From NCBI GenBank assembly GCA_963837735.1, contig CAWIOM010000012.1, positions 1 through 64,000 on the forward strand: a stretch of 64,000 bases of DNA, written 5' to 3'. This DNA is from VRUE01 sp963837735. GTDB lineage: Bacteria; Actinomycetota; Thermoleophilia; Solirubrobacterales; 70-9. Below the pieces are notes generated by a model, which saw only the letters and a program-made list of their open reading frames with translations, made no database searches and had not been told where the DNA came from. The position numbers and the translations under genes are program-made. Positions 51,521 through 60,940 of the stretch are shown one piece after another (within the stretch, counting starts at the first letter, position 1; each line of letters opens with the position of its first letter).

Positions 51521-51885
51521 GCGCCACAGCGACGGCGACGAAGTGGACCTGCGACGGCTGCGCGATGATCGTGAGCCGCATGGACGGCGAGCAGACCGCG
51601 GTCCCCGAGGCCTGGAACCGCTCCAAGGACGGGCTGCTCTGCCTGCTCTGCCGGCGCGAGCAGGCGGCTGACGCGGCGATCGCCTCGGCGCCCGAGAACA
51701 GCCCGGTCAACGTGCGGGCCGCGCTGCGGCGCGAAGCGCTGATCGAGTTCGAGGTGCGCCGCAACCCCGATCATCCCGACGGCGTGATCGCCAGGACCTG
51801 CCGTTCCTCGGCGCCCGCGGTCGCCAAGGCGCGCGAGCGCCTGCGCCTGCCCGCGCCCGCGTCCGCGAAACCCGCGCGCCGCTAA
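51517..51885 (+). CDS. Small zinc-ribbon-like protein coupled to the helicase
   Basis: 122 residues; no family recognised. Two Cys pairs, 'WTCDGCAMIV' (CxxC) and 'GLLCLLCRRE' (CxxC), about 30 residues apart, form a probable zinc ribbon. The middle is helical with 'ALIEFEVRRNPDHPDGVIARTC' and the C-terminus is Ala/Pro/Arg-rich. 'RTCRSSAPAVAKARERL' looks like a small DNA- or RNA-binding helix pair. It overlaps the helicase stop by four bases, so it is translationally coupled and may act with it. Confidence 0.75.
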   Translation: MSATATATKWTCDGCAMIVSRMDGEQTAVPEAWNRSKDGLLCLLCRREQAADAAIASAPENSPVNVRAALRREALIEFEVRRNPDHPDGVIARTCRSSAPAVAKARERLRLPAPASAKPARR

Positions 51886-51931
51886 CGATCGAGCCGCCGG
51901 GCGCCGATAGGACCGCAGTGGCGGCGATCGC

Positions 51932-52798
51932 GTGCAGATAGGAATCGGCCTGGCGGTCCTCGCCGGGCTGATGGTCAACCTGGCCGCCCTGCTCAAGCAC
52001 CGTGGCTGCCAGTTGACCGAGCCGGTCCAGATCCGGCGGCCCCTGCGGAGCGCCCGCGGCCTCGCCTCCTCCCCCTGGTTCGTAGCGGGATGGGCCCTCG
52101 CGGCGGTCGCCTGGATGATCCACGTCGCCGCTCTCTCGATGGCGCCGATCTCGCTCGTGCAGGCGGTGCTTGCCGGCGGCGCGGTCTCGCTCGCGGTGAT
52201 GGCGCAACGCCTCTTCGGCGACCCGGTCGAGCGCCGTCAGTGGCTGGCGCTGATCCTGGGCGGCACCGGCCTGGCGCTGCTCGTCCTCACCGTCCCCCAC
52301 TTCCACGGCAGCCACTCGAGCTTCTCGGCGGCCGGCATGCTCGGCTTCGAGGGAGGGCTCGTGCTGCTCGCCGCGGGCCTCGTCTCCGGGCACCGCTCGG
52401 CGATCCTCGCCGAGCACGGCAACATCATCTTCGCGGCCATCGCCGGCACCCTCTTCGCCCTCGCCGGCGTCTCGATCAAGGGGCTGACGGGCGCCGGCGG
52501 CATCTCGCTCGCCCTGCTCGCCCCCTGGGTCCTGCTCACCCTCCTCGCCGGGGTCCTCGCCCAGTACACGGCGGCGGCCGCGCTGCAGCGCGGCGGCGCG
52601 ATCGAGACGATCGGCCTGATGGGGCTGGTCGCCAACGCGGCGCAGATCGTCAGCGGCGTCGTCGTCTTCGGAGACCCGCTCGCCGGCAGCCCCCTCGGCG
52701 TGACCCTGCAGGTCACGGCCTTCGCCCTCGTCTGTGCGTCGGCGCTTCTGATCCCGGCGCGGGCGGACGCCGCCGGGCCGCTGCCCGCAGTCGTCTGA
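51932..52798 (+). CDS. DMT-superfamily (EamA/NIPA-like) transporter
   Basis: 288 residues with nine or ten membrane segments. 'MAPISLVQAVLAGGAVSLAVMAQRLFG' and 'TAFALVCASALLIP' fit the drug/metabolite transporter fold, with an inverted second half ('AGVLAQYTAAAALQRGGAIETIGLMGLVANAAQIVSGVVVFGD'-like region). The His-rich loop 'PHFHGSHSS' sits between the halves. Substrate unknown. GTG start at 51932, 46 bases after the zinc-ribbon gene. Confidence 0.8.
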   Translation: MQIGIGLAVLAGLMVNLAALLKHRGCQLTEPVQIRRPLRSARGLASSPWFVAGWALAAVAWMIHVAALSMAPISLVQAVLAGGAVSLAVMAQRLFGDPVERRQWLALILGGTGLALLVLTVPHFHGSHSSFSAAGMLGFEGGLVLLAAGLVSGHRSAILAEHGNIIFAAIAGTLFALAGVSIKGLTGAGGISLALLAPWVLLTLLAGVLAQYTAAAALQRGGAIETIGLMGLVANAAQIVSGVVVFGDPLAGSPLGVTLQVTAFALVCASALLIPARADAAGPLPAVV

Positions 52799-52810
52799 GC
52801 CCGAGACGAG

Positions 52811-54226
52811 TCAATCGCCGAGGCGCCGCAGGACCGACTGCGCGGCGCCGAGACCGCACATCCCGTGCGCGCCCGGCCCGGGCGGCGTCGCCGCCGAGCA
52901 GATGTAGAGGCCGGGGGCGCCGGTCGAGTAGGGGTCGAGGGCGAGCCGCGGGCGGACCAGGGTCTGGCGCGGCGTGTTGGCGCCGGTCATGATGTCGCCG
53001 CCGACGTAGTTGGCGTTGTGGGAGCTGAGCTGCTCGGTCGATCGGGTCGCCGTCGCCCTGATCCGTTCGCGCAGCCCCGGGGCGAAGCGTTCGATCTGGT
53101 CGAGGATCGCCTCGCTGGCATCGCCCGGGTATCCATTCGGGACGTGCGCATAGGCCCAGACCGGGTGGACCCCGTCGCGCGACCGGGCCGGATCGGCCAG
53201 GTACTGCTGCCCGACGAGGACGAAGGGGCGCTCCGGCATCCTGCCGCGGTGAACCTCTCGTTCGGAGAGGCAGACCTCCTCGAAGGAGCCGATCGCGTGC
53301 ACCGTCCCGGCTCTTCCGGAGTGCGGGTCGGCCCAGGGGACGCCGCCCTCGACCGCGAGATCGACCTTGAAGGCCCCCGGGCCGTACCGGTACCGGCGGT
53401 AGGCGCGGGCGGTCCGCCGCGGCAGCCGCTCGCCGGCGATCTTCGCGACGGCGCCCGGCGCGAGGTCGAAGACGACCGCGTCGGCGGGCGGCAGCTCGTC
53501 GAGCGAGCGCACGGGGCGTCCGGTCTCGATCCGCCCGCCGTTCTCGAGGATCGACGCCCCCAGGGCATCGGCGATCGCCCCCGAGCCGCCGCGCGCCACG
53601 GGCCAGCCGTAGCGGTGACCGGCGCAGGTGAGAACCATCGCGACGGAGGCGCTGAGCGGCGAGGACAGGGGCCTGAAGGCGTGCGCCGCGGTGCCGCCGA
53701 ACAGAGCCCGTGCCTCGGCCGTGGGTAGGAAGCGCGCCAGCGTCTGCGCCGAAGCAAGGGCCGGAATACCGAAGCGGGCGAGCAGCAGCGGGTGCCGTGG
53801 AAGGCGGAGTTTTTGCTTGAGGATGTCCTCTCCGAGACGGTCGAAAGAGGCCGCCGAGGGGCCGAAGAGCCGCTTCCACGCCCCGCCGGCCCTGCCGAGC
53901 CCGGCGGCGGTCTCGTCGATCGAGCGCAGCATCCTCGCGGCGCCGCCGCCGTCGAAGGGGTGCGAGAGGTCGACCTCGGGCCAGGCCCACTCGAGCCCGT
54001 GGCGGTCGAGTCGCAGGGGCGCGAGGGCGGGCGAGTCGACGCAGAGCGTGTGGACCGCCGAGCACTCGTCGTGGAGCAGGCCGGGGAGCGTCAGCTCGCT
54101 GGTCCGGGTGCCGCCGCCGACGGTCTCGGCGGCCTCGATCACCGTCACTCCGACGCCGCGCGCGGCCAGTGTCGCCGCGCAGGCCAGGCCGTTGGGACCG
54201 GCCCCGACGATCACCGCCTCGCTCAT
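52811..54226 (-). CDS. Phytoene-desaturase-like NAD(P)/FAD oxidoreductase
   Basis: 471 residues. FAD-binding 'AVIVGAGPNGLACAATLAARG' at residues 4-24 and the second conserved part 'EAAETVGGGTRTSELTLPG'. C-terminal 'GLYICSAATPPGPGAHGMCGLGAAQSVLRRL' is the FAD-closing motif of the CrtI/retinol-saturase (PYROXD2-like) group. Probably a desaturase or saturase of an isoprenoid or lipid. No carotenoid gene is nearby. The ATG at 54226 overlaps the DUF3556 stop by four bases. Confidence 0.9.
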   Translation of the reverse strand: MSEAVIVGAGPNGLACAATLAARGVGVTVIEAAETVGGGTRTSELTLPGLLHDECSAVHTLCVDSPALAPLRLDRHGLEWAWPEVDLSHPFDGGGAARMLRSIDETAAGLGRAGGAWKRLFGPSAASFDRLGEDILKQKLRLPRHPLLLARFGIPALASAQTLARFLPTAEARALFGGTAAHAFRPLSSPLSASVAMVLTCAGHRYGWPVARGGSGAIADALGASILENGGRIETGRPVRSLDELPPADAVVFDLAPGAVAKIAGERLPRRTARAYRRYRYGPGAFKVDLAVEGGVPWADPHSGRAGTVHAIGSFEEVCLSEREVHRGRMPERPFVLVGQQYLADPARSRDGVHPVWAYAHVPNGYPGDASEAILDQIERFAPGLRERIRATATRSTEQLSSHNANYVGGDIMTGANTPRQTLVRPRLALDPYSTGAPGLYICSAATPPGPGAHGMCGLGAAQSVLRRLGD

Positions 54227-55938
54227 ACAGGCTTGGTCGGGAACGGCTCGTCGTCGAGCCAGGGCTGGCGCGAGATCATCTCGGCGACGTCGACCCAGCC
54301 CTCCTCGACCAGGCCGCTGGCGGCGTCGTGGATCCGGTAGCGCTGCCGCTTTTCGTTGGCCGCCTGGGACTCGAGCGTCACCACCCGCAGCTCCCCCGGC
54401 TCGAACCGGCAGCGCTCCTGAACCGACTCGAGCAGCTGGACGTTGTGGAAGTGGCCGTCGCCGAAGTTGTAGCCGAGGACGACCCCGGCGACGAGCTCGC
54501 CCTCGCGGATGTCGTAGGCGTCGATGTCGTCCACCGCGTGCGGAAGCAGCCCGTTGAGGGCGCGGCCGTGCGAGTGCATCGCCCGGAAGGCCAGCCCTTT
54601 GTAGACCAGCACCTCGACCATCTCCGGGTCGTAGCGCTCGAGCAACTGCTCGGTCACGATCGGGGCCACCTTCGGCACCTCGCGGTCGAGCTTCTTCTCC
54701 GCCTGCGTCTCCTTCTTGAACAGCCACTGGCTGGTCGCCCAGTTACCGGCGTAGTAGCGCATCGAGGGCAGGAAGGAGATCAGGTCGGGGCGGAGGTTGC
54801 CGAGGATCGGGATCCCGACGCAGGTGACGGCGAGGATCAGGATCAGCAGCGGGTCTTCCAGCGTCGACCAGGGGACCCCTCCGTAGTGGCCGAAGAGGAA
54901 GAGGACGCCGAAGATCATGAACACGTTCCACTCGAGCGGGACGGCGAGCGGGAAGGTCGAGAGGATGTGGAGGTGGAAGACGACCATCCCGGCGGCGGCG
55001 ATCCAGCCGATCGTGCCGCCCTGCGAGAGCAGCAGGATCAGCGGCAGGGTGAACTCGATCACGGTTCCCATGTGCGCGGCCAGCGCCCCCTCCCGCGAGG
55101 GCAGCAGGTCCTCGGGGTGGTCGCGGTAGAGCCGCCTCTTCATCGACCTCGACCGGTTCCACGGGGTGTTGCTGATCATCACCGTGACGACGAAGGGGAA
55201 GTGGTGGTTGAGCTTCGAGGAGGCGGCGCCCCACCAGATGCAGACGAAGACCAGCTGCGCGGCGACGAACATGTCGCCGAGCGGGAAGAGGAAGATGATC
55301 ATCAGGTTGCCGTAGATCTCCGCCCGCGCCGCGAGGAAGGGAACCTTGTCGCGGAGGCCGAGGAGGACCAGGAGGCCGAGCAGGGTTGCGACGGCGGCGG
55401 GCTCGAGGCGGCCGGCGACGCTCGTCGTCACCGGGTCGCCGTCGGTGAGGAGCAGGTAGGCGAGCCAGAAGAGGACCGCCGCGTAGATGGCGACGTCGAC
55501 CGGGGTCCGCGTCGTGCCGCGGGTCAGCGGCACCCGCTCGGGCCAGGGCGGCAGTCGGGTCGTCCCCGGCCGCAACCAGTAGAGGACGCCGCCGATCATC
55601 GGCTTGAAGCGCAGCGTCAGCGGCAGCGAGCCGGCGCCGAGCCCGAGGATCTCCCAGAGCATCGTCCAGACGACGGCCTTCTGGAAGACGATCGGCTCGG
55701 TCCACCAATCGCCGAGGTTGCCGAGCCCGCCGAGCCCCGAGGTCGTCGCCGAGATCACCAGCAGGCCGCCGGCGGCGTAGAGGAGGACCTTGGCCACGTA
55801 GAGGAGATAGACGAAGGCCGGCGTCCCGAATCCGTTTACCGCCCAGTCCTGGGCCAGCGGCTTGATCCTCTCCAGGTGCGTGCCCTTGCGCCACTCCTCG
55901 ACGTCGAACGGCGGCGGCGCTGGCTCGATGAATCCCAT
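54223..55938 (-). CDS. DUF3556 multi-pass membrane protein
   Basis: 571 residues, about nine to eleven membrane segments followed by a 180-residue soluble C-terminal domain. 'WAVNGFGTPAFVYLLYVAKVLLY', 'WWTEPIVFQKAVVWTMLWEILGLG' and 'HHFPFVVTVMISNTPWN' are the pattern of DUF3556 proteins of mycobacteria and relatives; the function is unknown. The soluble part ('GYNFGDGHFHNVQLLESVQERCRFEPGEL') could bind a nucleotide or lipid. The gene overlaps the FAD oxidoreductase, suggesting a shared membrane lipid pathway. ATG at 55938. Confidence 0.85.
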   Translation of the reverse strand: MGFIEPAPPPFDVEEWRKGTHLERIKPLAQDWAVNGFGTPAFVYLLYVAKVLLYAAGGLLVISATTSGLGGLGNLGDWWTEPIVFQKAVVWTMLWEILGLGAGSLPLTLRFKPMIGGVLYWLRPGTTRLPPWPERVPLTRGTTRTPVDVAIYAAVLFWLAYLLLTDGDPVTTSVAGRLEPAAVATLLGLLVLLGLRDKVPFLAARAEIYGNLMIIFLFPLGDMFVAAQLVFVCIWWGAASSKLNHHFPFVVTVMISNTPWNRSRSMKRRLYRDHPEDLLPSREGALAAHMGTVIEFTLPLILLLSQGGTIGWIAAAGMVVFHLHILSTFPLAVPLEWNVFMIFGVLFLFGHYGGVPWSTLEDPLLILILAVTCVGIPILGNLRPDLISFLPSMRYYAGNWATSQWLFKKETQAEKKLDREVPKVAPIVTEQLLERYDPEMVEVLVYKGLAFRAMHSHGRALNGLLPHAVDDIDAYDIREGELVAGVVLGYNFGDGHFHNVQLLESVQERCRFEPGELRVVTLESQAANEKRQRYRIHDAASGLVEEGWVDVAEMISRQPWLDDEPFPTKPV

Positions 55939-55968
55939 GGCCCGCTGAGCCTACTTCGCCTTGCGCCG

Positions 55969-56017
55969 AAAAAGAAAACGCACCGGCGCGGCGGCTGGAG
56001 CCCGCCGCGCCGGTGCG
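55969..56017 (-). terminator. Strong intrinsic terminator
   Basis: Perfect 16-bp stem (CGCACCGGCGCGGCGG, 55979-55994, with 56002-56017), 7-base loop, followed on the minus strand by TTTTCTTTTT (55969-55978). It lies 25 bases after the stop of the large secreted protein gene and 31 bases before the DUF3556 start. It is the only classical stem-plus-T-tract terminator I see in the window. Confidence 0.93.
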
Positions 56018-56041
56018 CGTGAAACGACTGGGGTGGCTGCC

Positions 56042-58861
56042 CTACTTCTTCCCGCAGCTCGTCTGGATCTTGAACTTGTTGTTCTTGACGTTCTTGGTGT
56101 TCTGGCCCCTGATGTTCAACCTGGCCCTCGGCTTCGCCTTGCAGAGGTCCTTGGAGTTGATGATCAGGCCCTTCTTGCCGCCGTCCATCTTCAGCACGAA
56201 CTTGGTCACCGGCGTGTCCGGGAGCCCCTTGAAGGTGGTCTTCAACCCACCCTTGACGGTGCCGATCACACCGCGGACCCGGACGTTCACCTGACCGTGG
56301 AGATCCGCGAGCAGGTCCGGCAACTTGTTGCTCGAGGACACCAGGTACACGGGCCCGGAGAGCTTGCCGCCGATCAGCGGCGAGTCCGCCGTCGCGTGAC
56401 CGTAGACGGCCCCGCTCGGGCAACTCTGCGCCGCCAGCTGCACCCTCGTGCAGATGGTCTTGATGTGCCCGTTGTCGAGCAGCATCGTCGGCGGCAGCGT
56501 CAGTGCCGTGTAGTTGAGGTTCGCTTCATTCGTCTTGGCCCGAAGCACAGCCTGGATCCTCGGATGGCCCTTGCGCTTGGCGGCCTTGCGCCCGCCGAGC
56601 AGCTTGACGCCGAGCTTCGGCTTGAAATTGAGCGTGTGGCAGTTGCTCGTCCCGTACTGATCGGAGAATGCGTACGAGCTGAACGCGGCCGGGTTGGCCG
56701 GGTCCGAGCCACCGCCCAGGATCGCTCCTTCGGAGGCGTTGGTCCGGCAGTTGGTCGGGTTGTGCATGAACCCGCCGCGCTCCAGATCGACATAGATCTG
56801 CCGGATGTCCAGCTTCACCCCGTCGAACAGGTTCGGGATCGTGTCGGAGTTCGCCGTGATCCGGGTTGTTTCCGGATCGACGTTGAGCGCGACCCTGACC
56901 ACGACCGTGCCGAGGTCATAGGGGCCGGCCACCGCGGGGGTGACTACGACCATCGAGAGCGGCGCGCCCTTGTAGGGACCGGCCAGGTACGCCTTGCCGC
57001 CGATCTTGATCGGCCCGTTTCCGCTGCCCGCGGCCGTGGTCGTCAAGCCGATCTGGCTGTCCGAGCCGCAGCTCGGCGAGGCCAACTCGGCCGTGCCGCT
57101 GCTTGCTTCCGCCGCGGCAATCGCTCCCTCGGAGCAATACGGGATTCCGGCGACCTTGCCGGCGAGCCCGAATGGGAGGGAGACGTTGGCGACCTTGAGC
57201 TCCTGTTCGCCGTCCTCGCGCAGGATCCGCACCCTGAACGGGCTGTAGGAATTCGCGCCGTTGCTGTCGGACTGGGCGATGTATTTGGGTCCGAACTTGC
57301 GCTCACCCAGAGTGTTGGGACAGGCGCCGCCGCCCGGGTCCGAGGTCAGCGTGAAGCTGCTCGTCGGAACCGGCGTTGGCCTCGCCTGACCACGGCGTCA
57401 GGGTCGTGTTGGTCGTGTTCGGACCGCACGTCGGCGGGCTGGTCAGCGTGCCCTTCGAGCCCCCGAACATGTGGAGCTTGAAGGCGCTGAACGTCGCCTG
57501 CGGGTTGTCGTCCACGACAACGGTCATCTGACCGGTGCTCGGGGTCGAGGAACACCTTGCCTTCGAGGCGAACGTTGACCGCGTAGCGATCGGATCCCGC
57601 GTGGATGAAGATGCGGAACTGTTCGCCGCTGCTCGCGTTGTTCGATTTCGGCTCACCGACGTAGACGGTGCCGGTCAGCGAATCGGCCGGCAGCGACGGC
57701 GTCTGCACCTCGACGGTGCCGATCTTCGACGCCGCGGGGCAGGCGATCGGGTCGTCGGTCCCCTTCGCGAACTGAGCGTCCGTGCAGGCAACCAGGCCGT
57801 CCGCGGAGGACGGGTTGAGGCCCATCCCTTCGGGGAGCACGACTTTGGCGGTTTTCAGGTACGAGTTGGCGATTTTTTCAGTCGGATCGAACGGGACCCC
57901 GACGGTGACCGTCTCCGCTTCCGGCGAGTCGACCGCGCCCCCGTGAGGATCGACGTTGATCGTCGGTTTGAACGGAACCAATCCACATCCGATGGCGCCG
58001 TTCGCCGTCGTGTAGGACGCTTTCGCTTCGGACTGGACCGGTTCGAAGGGAGGAAGTCCACCCTGTCCGAGCAGGTGAAGTTCGGTCGTCTGGCCTTCTT
58101 CCACGCAGTTGCTCGGCATCGTCAGGTAGGTGCCGTTGCCGGCCACTCCGTTGAAGACGAGCCGTGACTCGATGATCGGCGGGCTCAACGCCGATGGCGC
58201 GTGCACGTCGATCGTGAAGGTCACGTGCTGGTCGACCGGGTCGAGCGAGCCGACGATGTAGGTCGGTCCGCCTTCGGTCAGGAAGCCGACCATCGACGGG
58301 ACTCCGTCGAACGGGACCAGGTTGTAGACCGGGAGTGCGACGCGTGCCTGCGCGCATTCACCGGCCGGCAGACATTTCCCTTCTCCGTTGGGGGACTGCG
58401 CCGGAAACGGTGAGGTAGCTGATCCCCACAAACGAGGACGACGGGCATTTCAACGTCGTCAGCTGGGCGGTCGTGCACTTCGCCAGGGCCTCGGGGTTGA
58501 CGCTGAGGCCTTCGGGCGTGTCGACGACGATCTCTTTGTTGAACCCGGTCGGGAAGCCGCCGGCTTCGGTCGCCGGGTGTGGCAGCGTGGCCAGGCGGAA
58601 GTCGGTGGTCCCGAAGTTCGGGTGGCCGGCCGCCTGTTCGAAGAATTTTCCGGGAGTCCCCGGCGTGCACTGTTCCGTGGGAGCGGGCAGCGTCGATTCG
58701 TATCCGACTTCCGGAACGCCAAGCGTGGTCGGAATGTCTTTGTTTTCTGTACAGGTGAGCGCTTCCCACTTCGCGATGGTAAGCGAACCTTGCGCGGCGG
58801 GCACGACGTAAAGGGCTGCAAGCCCCATCGCCGCGACCAAGATGACCAAGCGCCTAAACAT
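56042..58861 (-). CDS. Very large secreted protein of unknown function (frameshifted)
   Basis: About 939 residues. Signal peptide 'LVILVAAMGLAALYVVPAAQG' (residues 5-25), then repeated beta-rich domains with motifs such as 'VDTPEGLSVNPEALAKC', 'VVLPEGMGLNPSSADGLVACTDAQFA', 'CPAASKIGTVEVQTP' and 'TVYVGEP'. The C-terminus is Lys-rich ('RGQNTKNVKNNKFKIQ') with a final Cys. The pattern 'LP.GM.LNPS.A.GL..C' recurs in large secreted proteins of Thermoleophilia; no function is known. Frame changes occur near 58400, 57545 and 57350. Base composition is visibly less GC-rich than flanking genes. AGGAGAG precedes the ATG at 58861. Ends at a strong terminator; a single-gene transcript. Confidence 0.82.
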
Positions 58862-58987
58862 TCAATTCTCTCCTCTGGTTACGCATTGACGAATCCCGCC
58901 GCCCCTGCGTGGCGCCTGATCAATCTCCCGCGAATACCGTAACAGGCAGGGAGGCCGAATCAAGTCCCACATCTATCCGAACACCCG

Positions 58988-59060
58988 ATCGCACGGAAAG
59001 GTGCGATTCGTGATAGTGGGCCATGTGACACCAAACCGTGACGTCGATGACACCGGTTTG
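58988..59060. promoter_or_regulatory. Two inverted repeats in the divergent intergenic region
   Basis: ATCGCAC (58988-58994) and GTGCGAT (59001-59007) form a perfect 7-bp inverted repeat with six bases between. CAAACCG (59032-59038) and CGGTTTG (59054-59060) form a second one with 15 bases between. They lie between the secreted-protein gene and the Ddn-like gene, as operators for a dimeric regulator would. Tentative. Confidence 0.35.
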
Positions 59061-59123
59061 TGCACATACGCTTCCCCGGGCTCCATCCACGCCGAGGTCT
59101 CCCATTGCGTAGGATCGGCGGCG

Positions 59124-59528
59124 ATGCTCTTCGGTCAGGAACACGTCGACCGCTACCGAGCCACCGACGGCGAGGAGGGCCACGAGTGGCAGGGGACGCA
59201 GACCCTGCTGCTGACGACGACGGGCCGCCGCTCCGGCGAGCCGCGCACGACTCCTCTGATCTACGCGCCTCACGGCGACGGCGCCTACACGATCGTCGCC
59301 TCCAAGGGGGGCTACGACGAGCATCCCGCCTGGTATCTGAACCTCTCCGAGCAGCCCGAGGTCGAGGTCCAGGTCAAGGGCGACGTCTTCAAGGCCGTCG
59401 CCCGCACGGCGAGCGCCGAGGAGAAGCGGGAGCTCTGGCCGACGATGGTCGCCGAGTGGCCCGCCTACGACGAGTACCAGCAGAAGACCGACCGCGAGAT
59501 CCCGGTCGTCGTCCTCGAGCGCGCCTAG
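59124..59528 (+). CDS. Deazaflavin (F420)-dependent nitroreductase family protein, Ddn-like
   Basis: 134 residues. 'LLLTTTGRRSGEPRTTPLIY' and 'YTIVASKGGYDEHPAWYLNL' are the F420-binding signatures of the split beta-barrel Ddn/DUF385 family, with 'PEVEVQVKGDVFKAVART' following. It probably reduces a quinone or other electron acceptor with F420H2. ATG at 59124 (short usual N-terminus 'LFGQEHVDRYRATDG'); an upstream frame from 59001 has no similarity. Its stop shares CTAG with the stop of the convergent SDR gene. Confidence 0.9.
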   Translation: MLFGQEHVDRYRATDGEEGHEWQGTQTLLLTTTGRRSGEPRTTPLIYAPHGDGAYTIVASKGGYDEHPAWYLNLSEQPEVEVQVKGDVFKAVARTASAEEKRELWPTMVAEWPAYDEYQQKTDREIPVVVLERA

Positions 59529-60424
59529 CCCGCTTCCTCGGCCAAAGCGCGGCGCAGCGCCTCATCGAAGGACTCCGGCGCGATCCCGAAGGGCTCCGCG
59601 CCGGAGGGGTCGGTGACGACGGTCGCCGTCCTCAGCCCGTCGACCAGCGGCCGCGCGACCCGGGTGTCGACCGGCGTCACCAGGCCCAGCCAGAGCGAGG
59701 AGAGCGACGGCGTGATGAAAGGGATCGGGATCTTGCGGCGCGGCCTCTTGCCCATCGCCACCGCCATCCGGTCCAGCATCCGGCCGTAGGAGAGGACGTC
59801 GGGCCCGCCGATCTGCACCTCGCGACCCGCCGACTCGGGCACCTCCGGGGCGCGGCGCAGATACTCGACCGCCGCATCGATGCCGATCGGCTGGGTCGGC
59901 GTGCGCAGCCACGAGGGGGCGATCATCACCGGCAGCCTGCCGACCAGGTAGCGGAGGGTCCGGTAGGACTCGCTGCCCGCGCCGACCACCATCGCCGCCC
60001 GGAAGTAGGTGAGCGACGGGCCCTCGGCGGCGAGGACGGCGGCCGTCTCGTGGCGGCTGCGCAGGTGCTCGGAGACGCTCTCATCGCCGAGCCCGCCCAG
60101 GTATACGACCCGGCTCACGCCTTCGCGGCCGGCCATGCGGGCGAAGTTGAGCGCCCCCACCCGCTCCCGCTCGGCGAAGCCCCGGCCCCCGCCCATCGCG
60201 TGCACGAGGTCGTAGGCGACGTCGACGCCGGCGGCCGCCCCCTCGAGACTTGCCGCGTCGGTGATGTCGCCGACGTGGAGCTCCATCCCGGCCTCCTCCA
60301 GCGCCCGCGCCCGCGAGCGGTCGCGGACGAGGCAGCGGACCGGCGTGCCGGTGCCCGCCAGCGCTGCCGCCAGACGGCCGCCGACGAAGCCGGTCGCACC
60401 GGCGATGAGGATCCTCGGCGCGAT
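59525..60424 (-). CDS. Atypical SDR, NAD(P)H-binding protein
   Basis: About 300 residues. N-terminal Rossmann motif 'ILIAGATGFVGGRLAAALAG', then 'VRCLVRDRSRARAL', 'VAYDLVHAMGGGRGFAERER', 'VSRVVYLGGLG' and a C-terminal 'SYGRMLDRMAVAMGKRPRRKIPIPF'. This is the NmrA/complex-I-NDUFA9-like group of atypical SDRs, acting as an oxidoreductase or NAD(P)H sensor. No ATG, GTG or TTG is seen in front of 'APRILIAG'; a GGAGAG stands next to an ATC at 60424. The start may be ATC, or a base error may hide it. Diverges from the SRPBCC gene. Confidence 0.82.
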   Translation of the reverse strand: MAPRILIAGATGFVGGRLAAALAGTGTPVRCLVRDRSRARALEEAGMELHVGDITDAASLEGAAAGVDVAYDLVHAMGGGRGFAERERVGALNFARMAGREGVSRVVYLGGLGDESVSEHLRSRHETAAVLAAEGPSLTYFRAAMVVGAGSESYRTLRYLVGRLPVMIAPSWLRTPTQPIGIDAAVEYLRRAPEVPESAGREVQIGGPDVLSYGRMLDRMAVAMGKRPRRKIPIPFITPSLSSLWLGLVTPVDTRVARPLVDGLRTATVVTDPSGAEPFGIAPESFDEALRRALAEEAG

Positions 60425-60477
60425 CTCTCCAGCTACCTTCCGGCCGGCCCGATGCCCGCGACTGCGAAGCTGCGTTC

Positions 60478-60940
60478 GTGCGAGTTCATCTCCTTGAGCG
60501 TAGCCAGCGGGTCGAGTTGCCGATCGAGCGGGCGTTCGCGTTCTACGGCGACGACCGCAACCTCGAGCCGATGACCCCGCCCTGGCTCCACTTCGAGGTG
60601 ACCTCGCCGCGACCGGTGGCGATGGAGCGCGGGCGCCCTGCTCGAGTACCGGCTGCGGCTGCACGGCGTGCCGGTCCACTGGCGCACCCGGATCGAGACC
60701 TGGGAGCCGCCGGTTCGCTTCGTCGACTTCCAGGAGAAGGGCCCCTACTCGCTCTGGGAGCACACCCACACGTTCGAGGAGGACGGCGACGGCGCAACCG
60801 TGATCGGGGATCGCGTCCGCTACGCGATCCCCCTGGGGCCGCTCGGCGACCTCGCCCACCGGCTCTTCGTGCGGCGCGATCTCGAGCGGATCTTCGACTA
60901 CCGCCGCGACACCCTGGCCAGGCTGCTGGCCTCGGCCTAG
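60478..60940 (+). CDS. SRPBCC (START/Bet v1-like) family protein (frameshifted)
   Basis: About 153 residues forming one helix-grip domain. 'RVELPIERAFAFYGDDRNLEPMTPPWL' at the start, 'GVPVHWRTRIETWEPPVRFVDFQEKGPY' and 'LWEHTHTFEEDGDGATVIGDRVRYAIPLGPLG' after a frame change near 60631, where one G appears to be inserted. Such proteins bind hydrophobic ligands and often pair with SDRs; here it is divergent from one (54 bases apart), a common pairing in actinobacteria. GTG start at 60478. Confidence 0.82.
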
